Positions 52,721-61,985 of a DNA stretch of 64,000 nucleotides are shown piece by piece. The notes below the pieces were generated by a model. It searched no databases. It saw nothing but the letters and a program-made list of their open reading frames with translations, and was not told where the DNA came from. Position 1 is the stretch's first letter. The number at the start of each line of letters is the position of its first letter. The position numbers and the translations under genes are program-made. Origin of the DNA: Actinopolymorpha alba DSM 45243 (GTDB lineage Bacteria > Actinomycetota > Actinomycetes > Propionibacteriales > Actinopolymorphaceae); the NCBI RefSeq assembly GCF_000373925.1, contig NZ_KB892751.1:39683-103682 (forward strand), in the 5' to 3' direction.

Positions 52721-53849
52721 GCTGGAGCGGGTCGGCGAACTCCTTCCAGAGCGGCCGGAGCCGGCGCCGGAGGCGGTCGCGCAGGCGCGGGCGCGACTGA
52801 TGAACGCCGTCCGCCACGACCACGCCGTGCGGGGCGCGAACGCCAGGCGGGCGGGCCGCCTCGGGGTACTCGGCCTTGGTGCGGCGACGGTCGCCGCAGT
52901 GGCGGTGGCGGCTCTGATCCTCGTTCCTCCAGCGCTCTCCGGGAGCCTCCTCGGGGGTGGACTCCAGGAGCAGCCGGCGGCAACGGCCGGGACGCCGGCA
53001 CCGTCGCGGGACTCCGAGGCGTCCGACACCCGGCAGCCGCTGCTCGCCGCGGCCCAGGCGGCACGTGGGGGCGTGACCTCCACGGGACTCTTCTGGCGGG
53101 TCCGTTCGCAGACCGTCGTACCCCTGACGGTTGGTACGACGCGGAGATACACCATCGCACGCCGCTGGCTGGAGGAGACCTGGACGCCGGCGGAGCGGGT
53201 GCAGGGCGCGCACTCGCTGGTCGGGATGCGTAACCTCGGCGCGAAGCCGTTGACGGCGCAGGACGAGGACGCGTGGCGACGAGACGGCAAGCCGACCACC
53301 TGGGAGACGGGTGACGGCGGCACCCGGGATTCGACTGTGTCGATCCGACCTGGCGCGGCGACACTCGAGCCGGTTACGGCGCGGAGAGGTGCGGTCCTCC
53401 AGATCGGCGAGGTATCACTGACGCTCACTGAACTGCAGGGCCTGCCAGCGGATTCGCACGCTCTGCGCACCCGGTTGCTGGACCTGCGGCGTCAAGCCGA
53501 CGTCGAAACGTCGCCGGAGGACTGGCTCTTCTCCGTCGCGGGGCAGTTGCTGGCCAGGGCGCCCCTGGCGCCGGGCGTGCGCGCGGCGACGTTCGAACTA
53601 CTCGCCGACCTGCCCAGCGTCGCGAGTCGTCGCGGCGTGCGTGATCAGCTCGGCCGGGAGGGCGTGGCGATAGAGCGGACCCGTCGCGAGAAAGGCGTGT
53701 CGTCGACCGCCGTACTCCTCATCGACCCCGATTCTGGCCAGCTGCTGGAGACCAGAACCACGACGGAGAACGACAAGGGAATTCTCAAGGACGTTATGGT
53801 GGTCATCGTTTCCGCGGGGTGGACTAACACCAGACCTGCCCCGCCGTGA
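52713..53849 (+). CDS. CU044_5270 family membrane protein
   Basis: A 378-residue protein with a short N-terminal cytoplasmic part, one membrane helix at about residues 50-72 (LGVLGLGAATVAAVAVAALI) and a large extracytoplasmic domain. The latter includes LFWRVRSQTVVPLTVGTTRR and DSGQLLETRTTTENDKGILK and matches the actinobacterial CU044_5270 type, always next to an ECF sigma factor. It could act as anti-sigma factor or sensor. Start ATG 52713 follows GGGAGG; it overlaps the sigma gene by eight bases. Extracytoplasmic function unproven. Confidence 0.86.
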   Translation: MDELERVGELLPERPEPAPEAVAQARARLMNAVRHDHAVRGANARRAGRLGVLGLGAATVAAVAVAALILVPPALSGSLLGGGLQEQPAATAGTPAPSRDSEASDTRQPLLAAAQAARGGVTSTGLFWRVRSQTVVPLTVGTTRRYTIARRWLEETWTPAERVQGAHSLVGMRNLGAKPLTAQDEDAWRRDGKPTTWETGDGGTRDSTVSIRPGAATLEPVTARRGAVLQIGEVSLTLTELQGLPADSHALRTRLLDLRRQADVETSPEDWLFSVAGQLLARAPLAPGVRAATFELLADLPSVASRRGVRDQLGREGVAIERTRREKGVSSTAVLLIDPDSGQLLETRTTTENDKGILKDVMVVIVSAGWTNTRPAPP

Positions 53850-54188
53850 TATCAACCGCGCATTTTCAGAACCCCTCGCGCTGACAGGATCGCCGCACCC
53901 TGGACTGTGTACGGTGACGATTTGCCGCAGGCGGCGTCACATCACCAGGCCGGTATCGGGATCACCAGGCGCAGGAGCCTGGTGAACCCACCGCCAGCCT
54001 CGTGATGGGCGGGCCGTCTCAGATTGCGGACAAGCAAGATATTGGACGGTAGGCAGGTCACGCAGGTAATTTGAATAGGCCTCTGGGGGAACTCAGGGGA
54101 ATTCCCCTAGGGGTGGGGTTGGCCCCACCGCAAGCTCGGGTATCAGCCCGATGGTTGCCGGAGTCGCATTTCCCTAACGTCATTTGAT
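53850..54188. other. Intergenic region with degraded repeat remnants
   Basis: The 339-bp region has no supported gene. At 53908-53941 gtgtacggtgacgatttgcc and ggcggcgtcacat echo the A2 interior and right end, and the hairpin caccaggc/gcctggtg (53963-53970, 53977-53984) with gcctggtgaacccacc resembles the 37472-37509 hairpin. The rest is a promoter-sized leader for the hydrolase gene. Confidence 0.6.
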
Positions 54189-55043
54189 GTGAAGGGATTT
54201 CTGAGCGTCGCGGCGCTGGCGGCGACATTAGCGGTCGGTCCAGGTGTCGCTGGTAATACCATCGACACGCATCCGGCCCTTGGTCCGTTGGAGTACCGCA
54301 GCCGGGTTGTCGACGGGCACCAGTTGCTCGCCTATGACCCCAAGGGTGACGGCCGGGTGGTCGAGGTCCTGGGCGACCTGGCCACCGCTGACCATATCGC
54401 CGTCGTGGTGCCCGGCTCGGGTCACCGGTTGGGCAATTTCTGGACGAGCACTTCCGCGGCCGCACCGCGCCGTAATGGCGTGGCGCTGCTCCGGGAACTC
54501 CGGCGGCAGGCGCCGCACCGGCGGGTCGCCGTCGTGGTGTGGATGGGGTACGACGCGCCGGAACGGATCGATGTCGTCGCGGCCCGGTCGGATCGGGCGG
54601 CGGCGGGCGGCCGGGACCTGGCGCGGTTCACGCACCTGCTTCCCTCGCGCGCGACGATCACCCTGATCGGCCACAGCTACGGCACCGTGGTCCTCGGGCG
54701 GGCCGCTCCGCAAGCCCGCGCCGACCATCTGATCGCGCTGGGCAGCCCTGGCATGGACGTCGACTCCGCCGCCGAGCTGCGAACCACCGCGCGGGTCTGG
54801 GCGGCGCGGGCCGCCGATGATCCGATCAGGATGGTTCCGGCGGTCCGCGTGAACGGAATCGGCCACGGCACCAGCCCAGTGGCTCGAAAGTTTGGCGCGA
54901 ATTCCTTTTCCACCGGGTCGATTCGTGGCCACGACCGCTATTTCCAGCCAGGCAGTGAATCGCTGGTGAATATCGCCCGCATTGTCATGGACCAGCCGGG
55001 CGACGTGACGCCGGTACGTACGAATTCGGGGGACCTTTCATGA
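54189..55043 (+). CDS. DUF1023-type alpha/beta hydrolase, second copy
   Basis: A 284-residue secreted hydrolase starting at GTG 54189, with signal peptide MKGFLSVAALAATLAVGPGV. The core matches the gene near 22 kb: VEVLGDLATADHIAVVVPGS, nucleophile elbow GHSYGTVVLGRA with Ser163, and LIALGSPGMDVDSAAELRTT. The tail GHDRYFQPGSESLVNIARIV also matches. It overlaps the acyltransferase gene by four bases (ATGA). The pair could add and remove acyl groups on a surface component; this is inference. Confidence 0.87.
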   Translation: MKGFLSVAALAATLAVGPGVAGNTIDTHPALGPLEYRSRVVDGHQLLAYDPKGDGRVVEVLGDLATADHIAVVVPGSGHRLGNFWTSTSAAAPRRNGVALLRELRRQAPHRRVAVVVWMGYDAPERIDVVAARSDRAAAGGRDLARFTHLLPSRATITLIGHSYGTVVLGRAAPQARADHLIALGSPGMDVDSAAELRTTARVWAARAADDPIRMVPAVRVNGIGHGTSPVARKFGANSFSTGSIRGHDRYFQPGSESLVNIARIVMDQPGDVTPVRTNSGDLS

Positions 55044-56290
55044 CCAGTCTCGCGACCATCGAGAATTCCCGCCCGGCCGCCCGCGGCTGGAATACCTTCA
55101 CCCACCAGGTAACGGCGGCCACGCCGGCTCACCGAGACCGCGCCATCGACGGACTGCGGGCCCTCGCCACCGTCGGCGTCATCGTGGGCCACTGGCTCGT
55201 AGGCGCCTTGATCCCGCAGAGCGACGGTGCGCTGCGGATCTCCAGCCCGCTGCGCACCCTCGAAGGTCTGGCCCCGGCCAGCTGGTTCCTCCAGATGCTG
55301 GGCCTCTTCTTCCTCGTCGGGGGATACTCGTCCGCGCTGAGCCTGCGGCGCTCGGGGGAACGCGGAGAGTCGTACGCCGGTTGGCTCGGCCAGCGGTTCG
55401 TGCGGCTCGGCCGGCCCGTGGTGGGGGCGGTGGCCCTGTCGGCGGCGAGCCTGATGGTGCTCGGGGCGATCGGCGTACCCTCCGGGACACTGCGCACCTG
55501 GGTGGTCCTGCTCATCCAGCCGTTCTGGTTCGTCGCTGTCTACCTCGCCTTGACAGCCCTCACGAAGTACGCCATGGCCGCTGACCGGAGGCTCGGTGGG
55601 TGGGCGGCCCTACCCCTGATCGGCGTGGTCGCGCTCGCGGATCTGCTGCGGTACGGCCCCTGGCAGGACTCGATGCCGGGCTGGATCGGAATGATCAACC
55701 TGGTCCCTGGCTGGCTTTTCGCTTACCAGCTTGGTGTGTCGTGGGCGCAAGGCCGGATTGCGCGGCGCGGCGCGTGGCTGCTCGTGCTGGGCGGCGCGGC
55801 GGTGTTCGTCCTGTTGATCACGGCGTTCGACTATCCGCTCAGCATGGTGGGCGTGCCGGGTGCGGACCGGACCAACTCCCACCCGCCCTCCCTCCTCGTC
55901 CCCGCGCTGGCAGCGGTCCAGTCCGGCCTCGCGATCCTGCTCCACCGCCGGCTCAACCAGGTGCTGCGGCGCCCGGGACTGTGGGCGGGCGTGGCGCTGG
56001 TGAACCTCAGCGCGATGACGATCTTCTGCTGGCATCAGGTACCCATGGTGCTCGTCTCCATGGCGGGTGCGGCCGTGGGTGACGTGGCGGGGCTGACGAC
56101 CGCGCCGACCGACCTCGCCTGGGTGCTGGCCCGAATCGGCTGGCTGCCGGTGATGGGTGTGGTCCTGGCCGGGGTGGTCGCGGTGACGCGAAGGTTCGAC
56201 GCACCGTGGAGTGGCATGTCCCGGGCGGTGCGGGTGCTGACCGGCGTACTCGCGTTGGTGTTCGTCGGATTCGCCGCCGCGCTCTACTGA
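55040..56290 (+). CDS. Membrane acyltransferase, family 3
   Basis: A 416-residue membrane enzyme with about ten helices. The N-terminal motif AIDGLRALATVGVIVGHWLV carries the active-site His in the first loop, and LFFLVGGYSSALSLRRSGER, QPFWFVAVYLALTALTKYAM and NLVPGWLFAYQLGVSWAQGR are typical of acyltransferase 3 proteins, which O-acylate sugars, peptidoglycan or other surface molecules. ATG 55040 overlaps the hydrolase gene stop. It is convergent with fahA, with only 10 bp between the stops. Confidence 0.9.
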   Translation: MTSLATIENSRPAARGWNTFTHQVTAATPAHRDRAIDGLRALATVGVIVGHWLVGALIPQSDGALRISSPLRTLEGLAPASWFLQMLGLFFLVGGYSSALSLRRSGERGESYAGWLGQRFVRLGRPVVGAVALSAASLMVLGAIGVPSGTLRTWVVLLIQPFWFVAVYLALTALTKYAMAADRRLGGWAALPLIGVVALADLLRYGPWQDSMPGWIGMINLVPGWLFAYQLGVSWAQGRIARRGAWLLVLGGAAVFVLLITAFDYPLSMVGVPGADRTNSHPPSLLVPALAAVQSGLAILLHRRLNQVLRRPGLWAGVALVNLSAMTIFCWHQVPMVLVSMAGAAVGDVAGLTTAPTDLAWVLARIGWLPVMGVVLAGVVAVTRRFDAPWSGMSRAVRVLTGVLALVFVGFAAALY

Positions 56291-56300
56291 GCGCGACCTC

Positions 56301-57533
56301 TCACGTGGGCGGGCTCGCGGGGAGGCAGGGACAGACGGTGCCGGTGACCTCGCCGAGCCCGATGCGGGTGCCGTCGGGGCCGGGCGCGGTGGCACTGATC
56401 GTCACCTGGTCACCGTCGTGGAGGAAGGCTCGGGTCGTCCCGTCGGCGAGGGTGAGCGGCTCGGCACCGGCCGAGGTGAGCTCGATCAGTGAGCCGTACG
56501 CCGCCGGCTCGGGACCCGACACCGTGCCGGACGCGAAGAGGTCGCCGGTGCGCAGCGCCGCGCCGTTGACGGTCAGGTGGGCGAGCATCTGCGCGGGCGT
56601 CCAGTACATCTCGGAGTACCGCGGTCGCGCGATGACCTGGCCGTTGAGGCGGACCTCGAGGTCGACGTCGAGGCCGAAGTTGTCCTTGCCGGCCAGGTAG
56701 GGGAGTGGTCGTGGGTCCTGCGCGGGCGGATCGATCATCGCGGCTTCGAGCGCCTCGAGCGGGACGACCCACGGTGAGATGGATGTCAAGAAGGACTTGC
56801 CGAGGAATGGTCCGAGCGGACGGGTCTCCCAGACCTGCAGGTCGCGGGCGGACCAGTCGTTGACGAGAACGACGCCGAACACGTGGTCGCGAACCTGGTC
56901 GACGCTGACACGTTGACCGAGCCGGGTGGGCGTGCCGACCACGAAACCGACCTCGACCTCGTAGTCGAGCCGGGCACTGGGACCGAACGTGGGCGCGGCG
57001 TCGTCGGGGGCCTTGCGCTGGCCGCATGGCCGCACCAGCGGCGTACCCGACACCGACACCGTGCCCGCCCGGCCGTGATAGCCGACCGGCAGATGCTTCC
57101 AGTTGGGAGGCAGCGGGGGCTCGTCTGGCCGGAACAACCGACCGAGGTTGGCCGCATGGTGCTCGGAGGCGTAGAAGTCCACATAGTCAGCCACCTCGAA
57201 CGGCATGTGCAGCCGGACCTGGTCGAGGGGGAGAAGCTCGGGCTCGACAAGGGCGCGGTAGCTCTCGTCAGTGAGGCGTTCGGTGATCCACTGGCGTACG
57301 GCGTGCCACGCCTGCCGCCCGAGCCCCAGGAAGGGGTTGAGCGTCGGTGCGGTGAACACGCTCGCGAAGTCGGCCCACTCGCTGGCGGCGAGCGGGGCGA
57401 GGTCGAGGACGTAGGACCCGATGGCGACACCGATGCGGGGATCCTCGTCGCCGTGGGAGAACACGCCGTAGGGCAGGCTGTGTACGCCGAACGCGGAACC
57501 TTCGGGTACGTGCACCCAGGTTGTCAATGCCAC
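56301..57533 (-). CDS. fahA: Fumarylacetoacetase
   Basis: A 410-residue enzyme that cleaves fumarylacetoacetate into fumarate and acetoacetate, the last step of tyrosine catabolism. Visible motifs: YGVFSHGDEDPRIGVAIGSY (N-terminal domain), DYVDFYASEHHAANLGRLFR with metal and catalytic residues (Asp, Glu, His), PVGYHGRAGTVSVSG, LDYEVEVGFVVG and VVLVNDWSARDLQVWE. Start GTG 57533 sits three bases after the stop of the upstream gene, with no clear ribosome site, so translation is probably coupled. It ends an operon after a VOC protein and an unknown protein. Confidence 0.96.
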   Translation of the reverse strand: MALTTWVHVPEGSAFGVHSLPYGVFSHGDEDPRIGVAIGSYVLDLAPLAASEWADFASVFTAPTLNPFLGLGRQAWHAVRQWITERLTDESYRALVEPELLPLDQVRLHMPFEVADYVDFYASEHHAANLGRLFRPDEPPLPPNWKHLPVGYHGRAGTVSVSGTPLVRPCGQRKAPDDAAPTFGPSARLDYEVEVGFVVGTPTRLGQRVSVDQVRDHVFGVVLVNDWSARDLQVWETRPLGPFLGKSFLTSISPWVVPLEALEAAMIDPPAQDPRPLPYLAGKDNFGLDVDLEVRLNGQVIARPRYSEMYWTPAQMLAHLTVNGAALRTGDLFASGTVSGPEPAAYGSLIELTSAGAEPLTLADGTTRAFLHDGDQVTISATAPGPDGTRIGLGEVTGTVCPCLPASPPT

Positions 57534-57536
57534 AGG

Positions 57537-58457
57537 TCAATCCTGCAGGAAACCGAGCCGTAACAGGCCGTCAAGTGGCAGAGACACGCTGCACGATCCG
57601 AAGGACGTGAACCACCGGCGGGACGAGGCGAGGCCAGCCGGGCCGCAGGCCCGCACCTGGTCGCTGACGGCGGCGGTGTCACGCTCGGCGAGGACCTGGA
57701 CGAGCGCGCCCGCGCCCGCACCGTCGAGGGCGCGGCGGGTCGCCAGCAGGATGTTGAGGAATCCGTGCTGCTCCAGGGGCTGGTCTGCGGTGGTGCTCCC
57801 GCCCGGCCCGTCGCCGGGCGCGGTCGTACGCACCGCATGATGGAGACCGGCCGTGCATTTGAACGCGACCTCGCGGTCGAGGCAGGCGAGGATGAACGCC
57901 GCGACCTCCCGCTCAGTCGGGAACGCGTCCGCGGACACCCCGCCCGTGCGGAGCTTCGCGCGGTGTCCGGTCTCGGCGAGCGCGTCAAGGGCGCCTTGCC
58001 AGCCCTCGGTGCGCGGGATCTCGATGGCGGCCGGCACATCCTCGTCGAGACCGGCGGCGTCGAACGCGAGCGCGATCCGGGCCACGTTGCGGGCGAGGTC
58101 CGGCTCGTCGCGCAGGGCGATCTCGACGCCAGCAAGCCGGATCCGCTCGTCGCGGCCGGCCCAGGTGAGCGCCGGGCCGATCGCGCCAGCCCCGCCAGTG
58201 ACGATCAGCCCGACGGGGAGCGGCGTGGCGTCGGGTGAGTGGCCCGCCAGGCTTCCCAACGCGCCGGCAAGATCGGGCAGCTTCAGGTCAGGGCAGAGGA
58301 AGGGCCCCACGAGGTCGGCGTACCACCCGCTCTGGTGCTCGACGTGAGCGGCCAGTGCCTCGTCAAGGGGCGTACTGGACGGCGGGAACATCGCGGCGTC
58401 GTCGACCAGCCCAGAAAGGTGCGCCGGAATCCCGCGCCGGCTGGCGGTGCTCGTCAC
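57537..58457 (-). CDS. Conserved protein of unknown function in the fahA operon
   Basis: A 306-residue protein with no assigned reaction. The start GVPAH-like region (RGIPAHLSGLVDDAAMFPPS) and VEIALRDEPDLARNVARIAL, AAIEIPRTEGWQGALDALAE are helix/strand alternations compatible with a TIM-barrel-like fold, with conserved KCTAGLHHAVR near residue 200 and HGFLNILLATRRAL. In actinomycetes such proteins occur near fumarylacetoacetase, so a side role in homogentisate catabolism is likely. GTG 58457 is the start; GAGGG lies directly before it. It is four bases after the VOC gene and three before fahA. Confidence 0.7.
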   Translation of the reverse strand: MTSTASRRGIPAHLSGLVDDAAMFPPSSTPLDEALAAHVEHQSGWYADLVGPFLCPDLKLPDLAGALGSLAGHSPDATPLPVGLIVTGGAGAIGPALTWAGRDERIRLAGVEIALRDEPDLARNVARIALAFDAAGLDEDVPAAIEIPRTEGWQGALDALAETGHRAKLRTGGVSADAFPTEREVAAFILACLDREVAFKCTAGLHHAVRTTAPGDGPGGSTTADQPLEQHGFLNILLATRRALDGAGAGALVQVLAERDTAAVSDQVRACGPAGLASSRRWFTSFGSCSVSLPLDGLLRLGFLQD

Positions 58458-58461
58458 CCCT

Positions 58462-58866
58462 CTAGTCTCCCGCGGCCGAAGGAGCCTCGGGGTCGGCGCC
58501 GCACACCATGAGGAGGTTGCCGTCGGGGTCGCGGAAGGTGAACCAACCGCCCGGTTCTACCTCCGTCACCAGCTCCGCGCCGTAGTCGCGTACGTGGGCG
58601 TAGGCGGCGCGCACGTCGTCGGTGTCGAACATGAACGCCGGGGTCTGGTAGGTGGGCGGTCCGCCCGGACGGTCGCCTCCCCACCTCGGCATCTCGTCGA
58701 GGATGAGCCCGCTGCCGCCGTCCATCGGGACGACATAAAGGTGTCCGTGCGGCAACTCGTCCCCGATGGGGAGCCCAAGGAGCCGGGTGTACCACTCACG
58801 GGCCTTCACGACGTCACGGACAGGCACGAAGATCGCGCCGATGTGGTTCTTGACGGGTGGTTTCAT
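58462..58866 (-). CDS. VOC (glyoxalase-like) family protein
   Basis: A 134-residue VOC-fold protein with paired beta-alpha-beta-beta-beta modules: HIGAIFVPVRDVVKAREWYT, LLGLPIGDELPHGHLYVVPM, QTPAFMFDTDDVRAAYAHVR and GWFTFRDPDGNLLMVCGADP. His in the first strand and Glu in the others could bind a metal. Function unknown; the fold includes glyoxalases, extradiol dioxygenases and resistance proteins. ATG 58866 has GGGAGG four bases away; the longer frame is shadow. It is the first gene of the fahA operon. Confidence 0.82.
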   Translation of the reverse strand: MKPPVKNHIGAIFVPVRDVVKAREWYTRLLGLPIGDELPHGHLYVVPMDGGSGLILDEMPRWGGDRPGGPPTYQTPAFMFDTDDVRAAYAHVRDYGAELVTEVEPGGWFTFRDPDGNLLMVCGADPEAPSAAGD

Positions 58867-59280
58867 GGTGCCTCCCGGCGTCTGGTGAGAGGTCGCGACC
58901 GTAACACCGGGAACCGACAGAGACCGGTTGGTCCGTTCGCTTGACGAGGTTGGAAGCCAACTGTCGGAAACACCGGCTCCGATCATCCGGGCGGGCGGCG
59001 GTGGTCTGGCACAGCATCGACCGCTGGGGCGTTTGTGCCCGTCAATTGTGGGCAGGCGCTCCAGAGTGCGCGGGTGGGCCGGCGCCACGATCGGTTGCGC
59101 CGAGAGAGCTTCAGCACCGGGGCGGTTTGGTGCCAACTCGCCGGAATGGCGCCCTGGCCCGGTGCGCGTACGTATCCGAAGACTGGGCGGACCTCAGGGG
59201 TCACCGCCTGGCCTACCGCCGTGCCGTGCGCGACGCGCCACGCGTCGCATTGCCGGTCGAACGCCAGGAAGGACGGGATC
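58867..59280. other. Intergenic region between divergent operons
   Basis: No gene supported in the 414 bp between the VOC gene and the dehydrogenase gene. The motif ggtcgcgacc lies at 58891-58900 beside a copy of the CGCGACCTCT motif (minus strand). No other element recognised. Confidence 0.5.
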
Positions 59281-60420
59281 ATGAAGGCACTGATATACAA
59301 CGGCCCTCGCAACGTCACCGTCACCGATGTTCCGGATCCGAGGATCGAGCACCCGAAGGACGCGTTGGTACGGATCACCACGACGAACATCTGCGGCTCG
59401 GATCTGCACATGTACGAAGGTCGCACCGACATGGAGGCCGGCCGCGTACTCGGCCATGAACCGCTCGGCGAGGTGGTCGAGGTCGGATCCGCGGTGGAGC
59501 GGGTACGCGTCGGCGACCTGGTCTGTATGCCGTTCAATGTGGCCTGCGGATTCTGTAAGAACTGCGAGCGCGGCCTCACCAACTACTGCGTGATCGCGAA
59601 CCCGGATCCGGACATCGCCGGCGGCGCCTACGGGTTCGCCGACATGGGCCCCTGGCAGGGTGCGCAGGCGGAGTTCCTCCGGGTCCCGTGGGCGGACTTC
59701 AACTGCCTCCGGCTCCCACCCGACGCCCGGGAGAAGGAGAACGACTACGTGATGGTGGCCGACATCTTCCCGACCGGCTATCACTCCACGGTGATGGCCG
59801 GCGTACGCCCCGGCGACTCGGTGGTGGTCTACGGCGGGGGCCCGGTGGGGCAGATGGCGGCGTACTCCGCGATCCTCAGGAGCGCCGCGACGGTGATGGT
59901 CGTCGATCGGCACCCCGACCGGCTCACCCTCGCGGAAAAGATCGGCGCTATCCCGATCGACGACTCCAAGGCGTCACCGGTCGAGCAGGTGCTCGACCAG
60001 ACCGGTGGGGAAGGCGCCGACTGCGGGTGCGAGTGCGTCGGCTACCAGGCGCATGACCCCGAGGGGCACGAGCACATCGACCTCACCCTGAACAACCTCG
60101 TCAAGTCGGTCCGGATCGCGGGCCGGATGGGTGTCGTGGGTGACTTCGTACCACAGGACCCGGGCGCGGCGGACGACCTGAGCAGGAAGGGCGAGGCCGT
60201 CTTCGACTACGGGCTGTTCTGGTCCAAGGGGCAGCAGATGGGGACCGGACAGTGCCCGGTCAAGCGGTACAACCGCAAGCTGCGCGACCTGATCCACGCT
60301 GGTAAGGCCCAGCCGTCGTTCGTGGTGTCCCATCAGCTTCCGCTGAACGAGGCGCCGGCCGCGTACAAACACTTCGACGCCCGCGAGCCGGGTTGGACGA
60401 AGGTGGTTCTGAAGCCGTAG
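59281..60420 (+). CDS. Zinc-dependent dehydrogenase, glutathione-independent formaldehyde dehydrogenase type
   Basis: A 379-residue zinc alcohol dehydrogenase family enzyme. The catalytic zinc site is in TTNICGSDLHMYEGRTDMEA and GHEPLGEVVEVGSAVER, and the structural zinc site is the loop NVACGFCKNCERGLTNYC. Cofactor motif VVYGGGPVGQMAAYSAILRS. The CECVGYQAHDPEGHEH segment matches the FdhA/formaldehyde dismutase type, which oxidises formaldehyde without glutathione. AAGGA lies before ATG 59281 at about ten bases; the longer frame is unsupported. Same strand as the MFS gene that follows. Confidence 0.92.
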   Translation: MKALIYNGPRNVTVTDVPDPRIEHPKDALVRITTTNICGSDLHMYEGRTDMEAGRVLGHEPLGEVVEVGSAVERVRVGDLVCMPFNVACGFCKNCERGLTNYCVIANPDPDIAGGAYGFADMGPWQGAQAEFLRVPWADFNCLRLPPDAREKENDYVMVADIFPTGYHSTVMAGVRPGDSVVVYGGGPVGQMAAYSAILRSAATVMVVDRHPDRLTLAEKIGAIPIDDSKASPVEQVLDQTGGEGADCGCECVGYQAHDPEGHEHIDLTLNNLVKSVRIAGRMGVVGDFVPQDPGAADDLSRKGEAVFDYGLFWSKGQQMGTGQCPVKRYNRKLRDLIHAGKAQPSFVVSHQLPLNEAPAAYKHFDAREPGWTKVVLKP

Positions 60421-60466
60421 CACACCAGCCGAGCGGCGCAGCACGCCACTGCGGGGCCACTCCTGG

Positions 60467-61939
60467 TTGGATGTGCGCGTGACGAGGGTTGTCGGCCGGC
60501 TGGCCCACCTGCGGGGAAGCGCCGCGCACCGCATTTACAGCGTGGTGGTGTTCATCATCCTGGCGTCGGTCGACAACGTGGCCGCCGTCCTCGTCCCACC
60601 GCTCTACAGCCCGATCGCCCGTGACCTCGGCGTGCGGGAGAGCGCGGTCGGGCTGGTCACGGCGGTCAGCTTCCTCGTCGCGGCGTTCGCCGCCGTCGGG
60701 TGGGCGTACGCCGGCGACCGCACTCGCCGCAAGCCGATGCTCATGATCGGCACCCTGGTGTGGGCGGTCGGCACCGCCGCCACCGCGGCCGCCGGTAACT
60801 ATCCCGCCTTCTTCGCCGCCCAGATGCTGGCCGCTGCCGGGCTGGGCGCGGTCGCCTCGGTCGGCTTCTCGGTCGTGAGTGACCTGATCTCACCCAGGCG
60901 TCGCGGCCTCGTGATGAGTTTCTGGGGCCTGTCGCAGGGCGTCGGCACGCTCGCGGGAACGCTCCTCGCGGGCCTGCTCGGTGCCGCGAACTGGCGCCAA
61001 CCGTTCCTCGTACTGACCGTGGTCGGCGTGGCGGCGGCGCTGGCGTACCTCCTGACGTACGACATCCGGCGCGGGCAGAGCGAACCCGAACTCGCCGCGC
61101 TCTTCGACGCCGGCGGGGAGTACGACCACCGGATCGGCCGCGCCGACATGCCCGGCATCCTGGCCCGGCGGACCAACCTCTGGCTGATCCTGCAGGGGGT
61201 CACCGCGCAGGTCGTGTTCGGGTCCCTCGTCTGGTTGCCGCGGCTGTTCCAGGCGAAGGCGGAGGCGCAGGGACACAGCGAGGAGGTCGCCATCGTGATC
61301 GGCAGCCTCGTCGCGACGCTCTTCCAACTCGGCGGCGTCCTGTCGATCGCGGGTGGCCTGCTCGGTGATCGGCTGGCCCGCCGGACCCCGCGGGCGCGTG
61401 CGCTCGTCGCGGCGGTGGGGATTCTCGGAGGAGTGCCGTTCTACGCCGTACTCTTCTTCCTTCCGCTGCGGATCGACGTGCCGAGCGGTGCGGGCACGGG
61501 TGCGGTCGCGGCAGCGGTCCTGTCCAGCCTCGTCACCGAGCCAACGGTCGCGGCCAGCTTCCTCACCGCCATGCTCGCGCTCGCGCTGACCTCGGCGAAC
61601 TCACCGAACTGGTTCGCCCTCATCGCCGACGTCAACCCACCGGAGCACCGCGGCACGGTCTACAGCGCGGGCAACCTCGCCAACGGGATTGGTCGGGCGA
61701 TAGGCAACGGACTGGTCGGCGTGACCTTCCGCGCGCTGGCGTCGGCGTTCCCGCCGCCGATCAACTACGCGCTGGGCCTGGCGCTGTTTCAGCTCTTCTT
61801 CATACCCACCGGAGTGATGTACTGGTTGGCGTCCAGGACGTCGCCGCGAGACATCGAGGCGGTACGCCGGACGCTGCGCCACCGCGCCGCTGCGAAGGCT
61901 CACCGGCTGCCCGCGCGCGACGGGGAAACAGACGGGTAG
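60467..61939 (+). CDS. MFS transporter, 12 or more helices
   Basis: A 490-residue transporter. Helices include VVVFIILASVDNVAAVLVPP, AVGLVTAVSFLVAAFAAVGW, TAAAGNYPAFFAAQMLAAAG and RGLVMSFWGLSQGVGTLAGT; the loop GWAYAGDRTRRKPMLMIGTL is the MFS motif A between helices 2 and 3. The C-terminal half has QAKAEAQGHSEEVAIVIGSL, LLGDRLARRTPRARALVAAV. The start is uncertain: TTG 60467, GTG 60473 or GTG 60479 are possible and none has a strong ribosome site. It lies 46 bp upstream of hmgA, so aromatic-compound uptake is one idea, not shown. Confidence 0.85.
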   Translation: MDVRVTRVVGRLAHLRGSAAHRIYSVVVFIILASVDNVAAVLVPPLYSPIARDLGVRESAVGLVTAVSFLVAAFAAVGWAYAGDRTRRKPMLMIGTLVWAVGTAATAAAGNYPAFFAAQMLAAAGLGAVASVGFSVVSDLISPRRRGLVMSFWGLSQGVGTLAGTLLAGLLGAANWRQPFLVLTVVGVAAALAYLLTYDIRRGQSEPELAALFDAGGEYDHRIGRADMPGILARRTNLWLILQGVTAQVVFGSLVWLPRLFQAKAEAQGHSEEVAIVIGSLVATLFQLGGVLSIAGGLLGDRLARRTPRARALVAAVGILGGVPFYAVLFFLPLRIDVPSGAGTGAVAAAVLSSLVTEPTVAASFLTAMLALALTSANSPNWFALIADVNPPEHRGTVYSAGNLANGIGRAIGNGLVGVTFRALASAFPPPINYALGLALFQLFFIPTGVMYWLASRTSPRDIEAVRRTLRHRAAAKAHRLPARDGETDG

Positions 61940-61985
61940 GGAGGCCCGGTCACGAGCCTGGGTCGGCCTGGAAGGGGTGTCCAAG

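Noticed and set aside
59035..59280. N-terminal extension of the formaldehyde dehydrogenase-like protein
   Set aside because: The family starts at MKALIY-type residues and the ribosome site AAGGA precedes ATG 59281.
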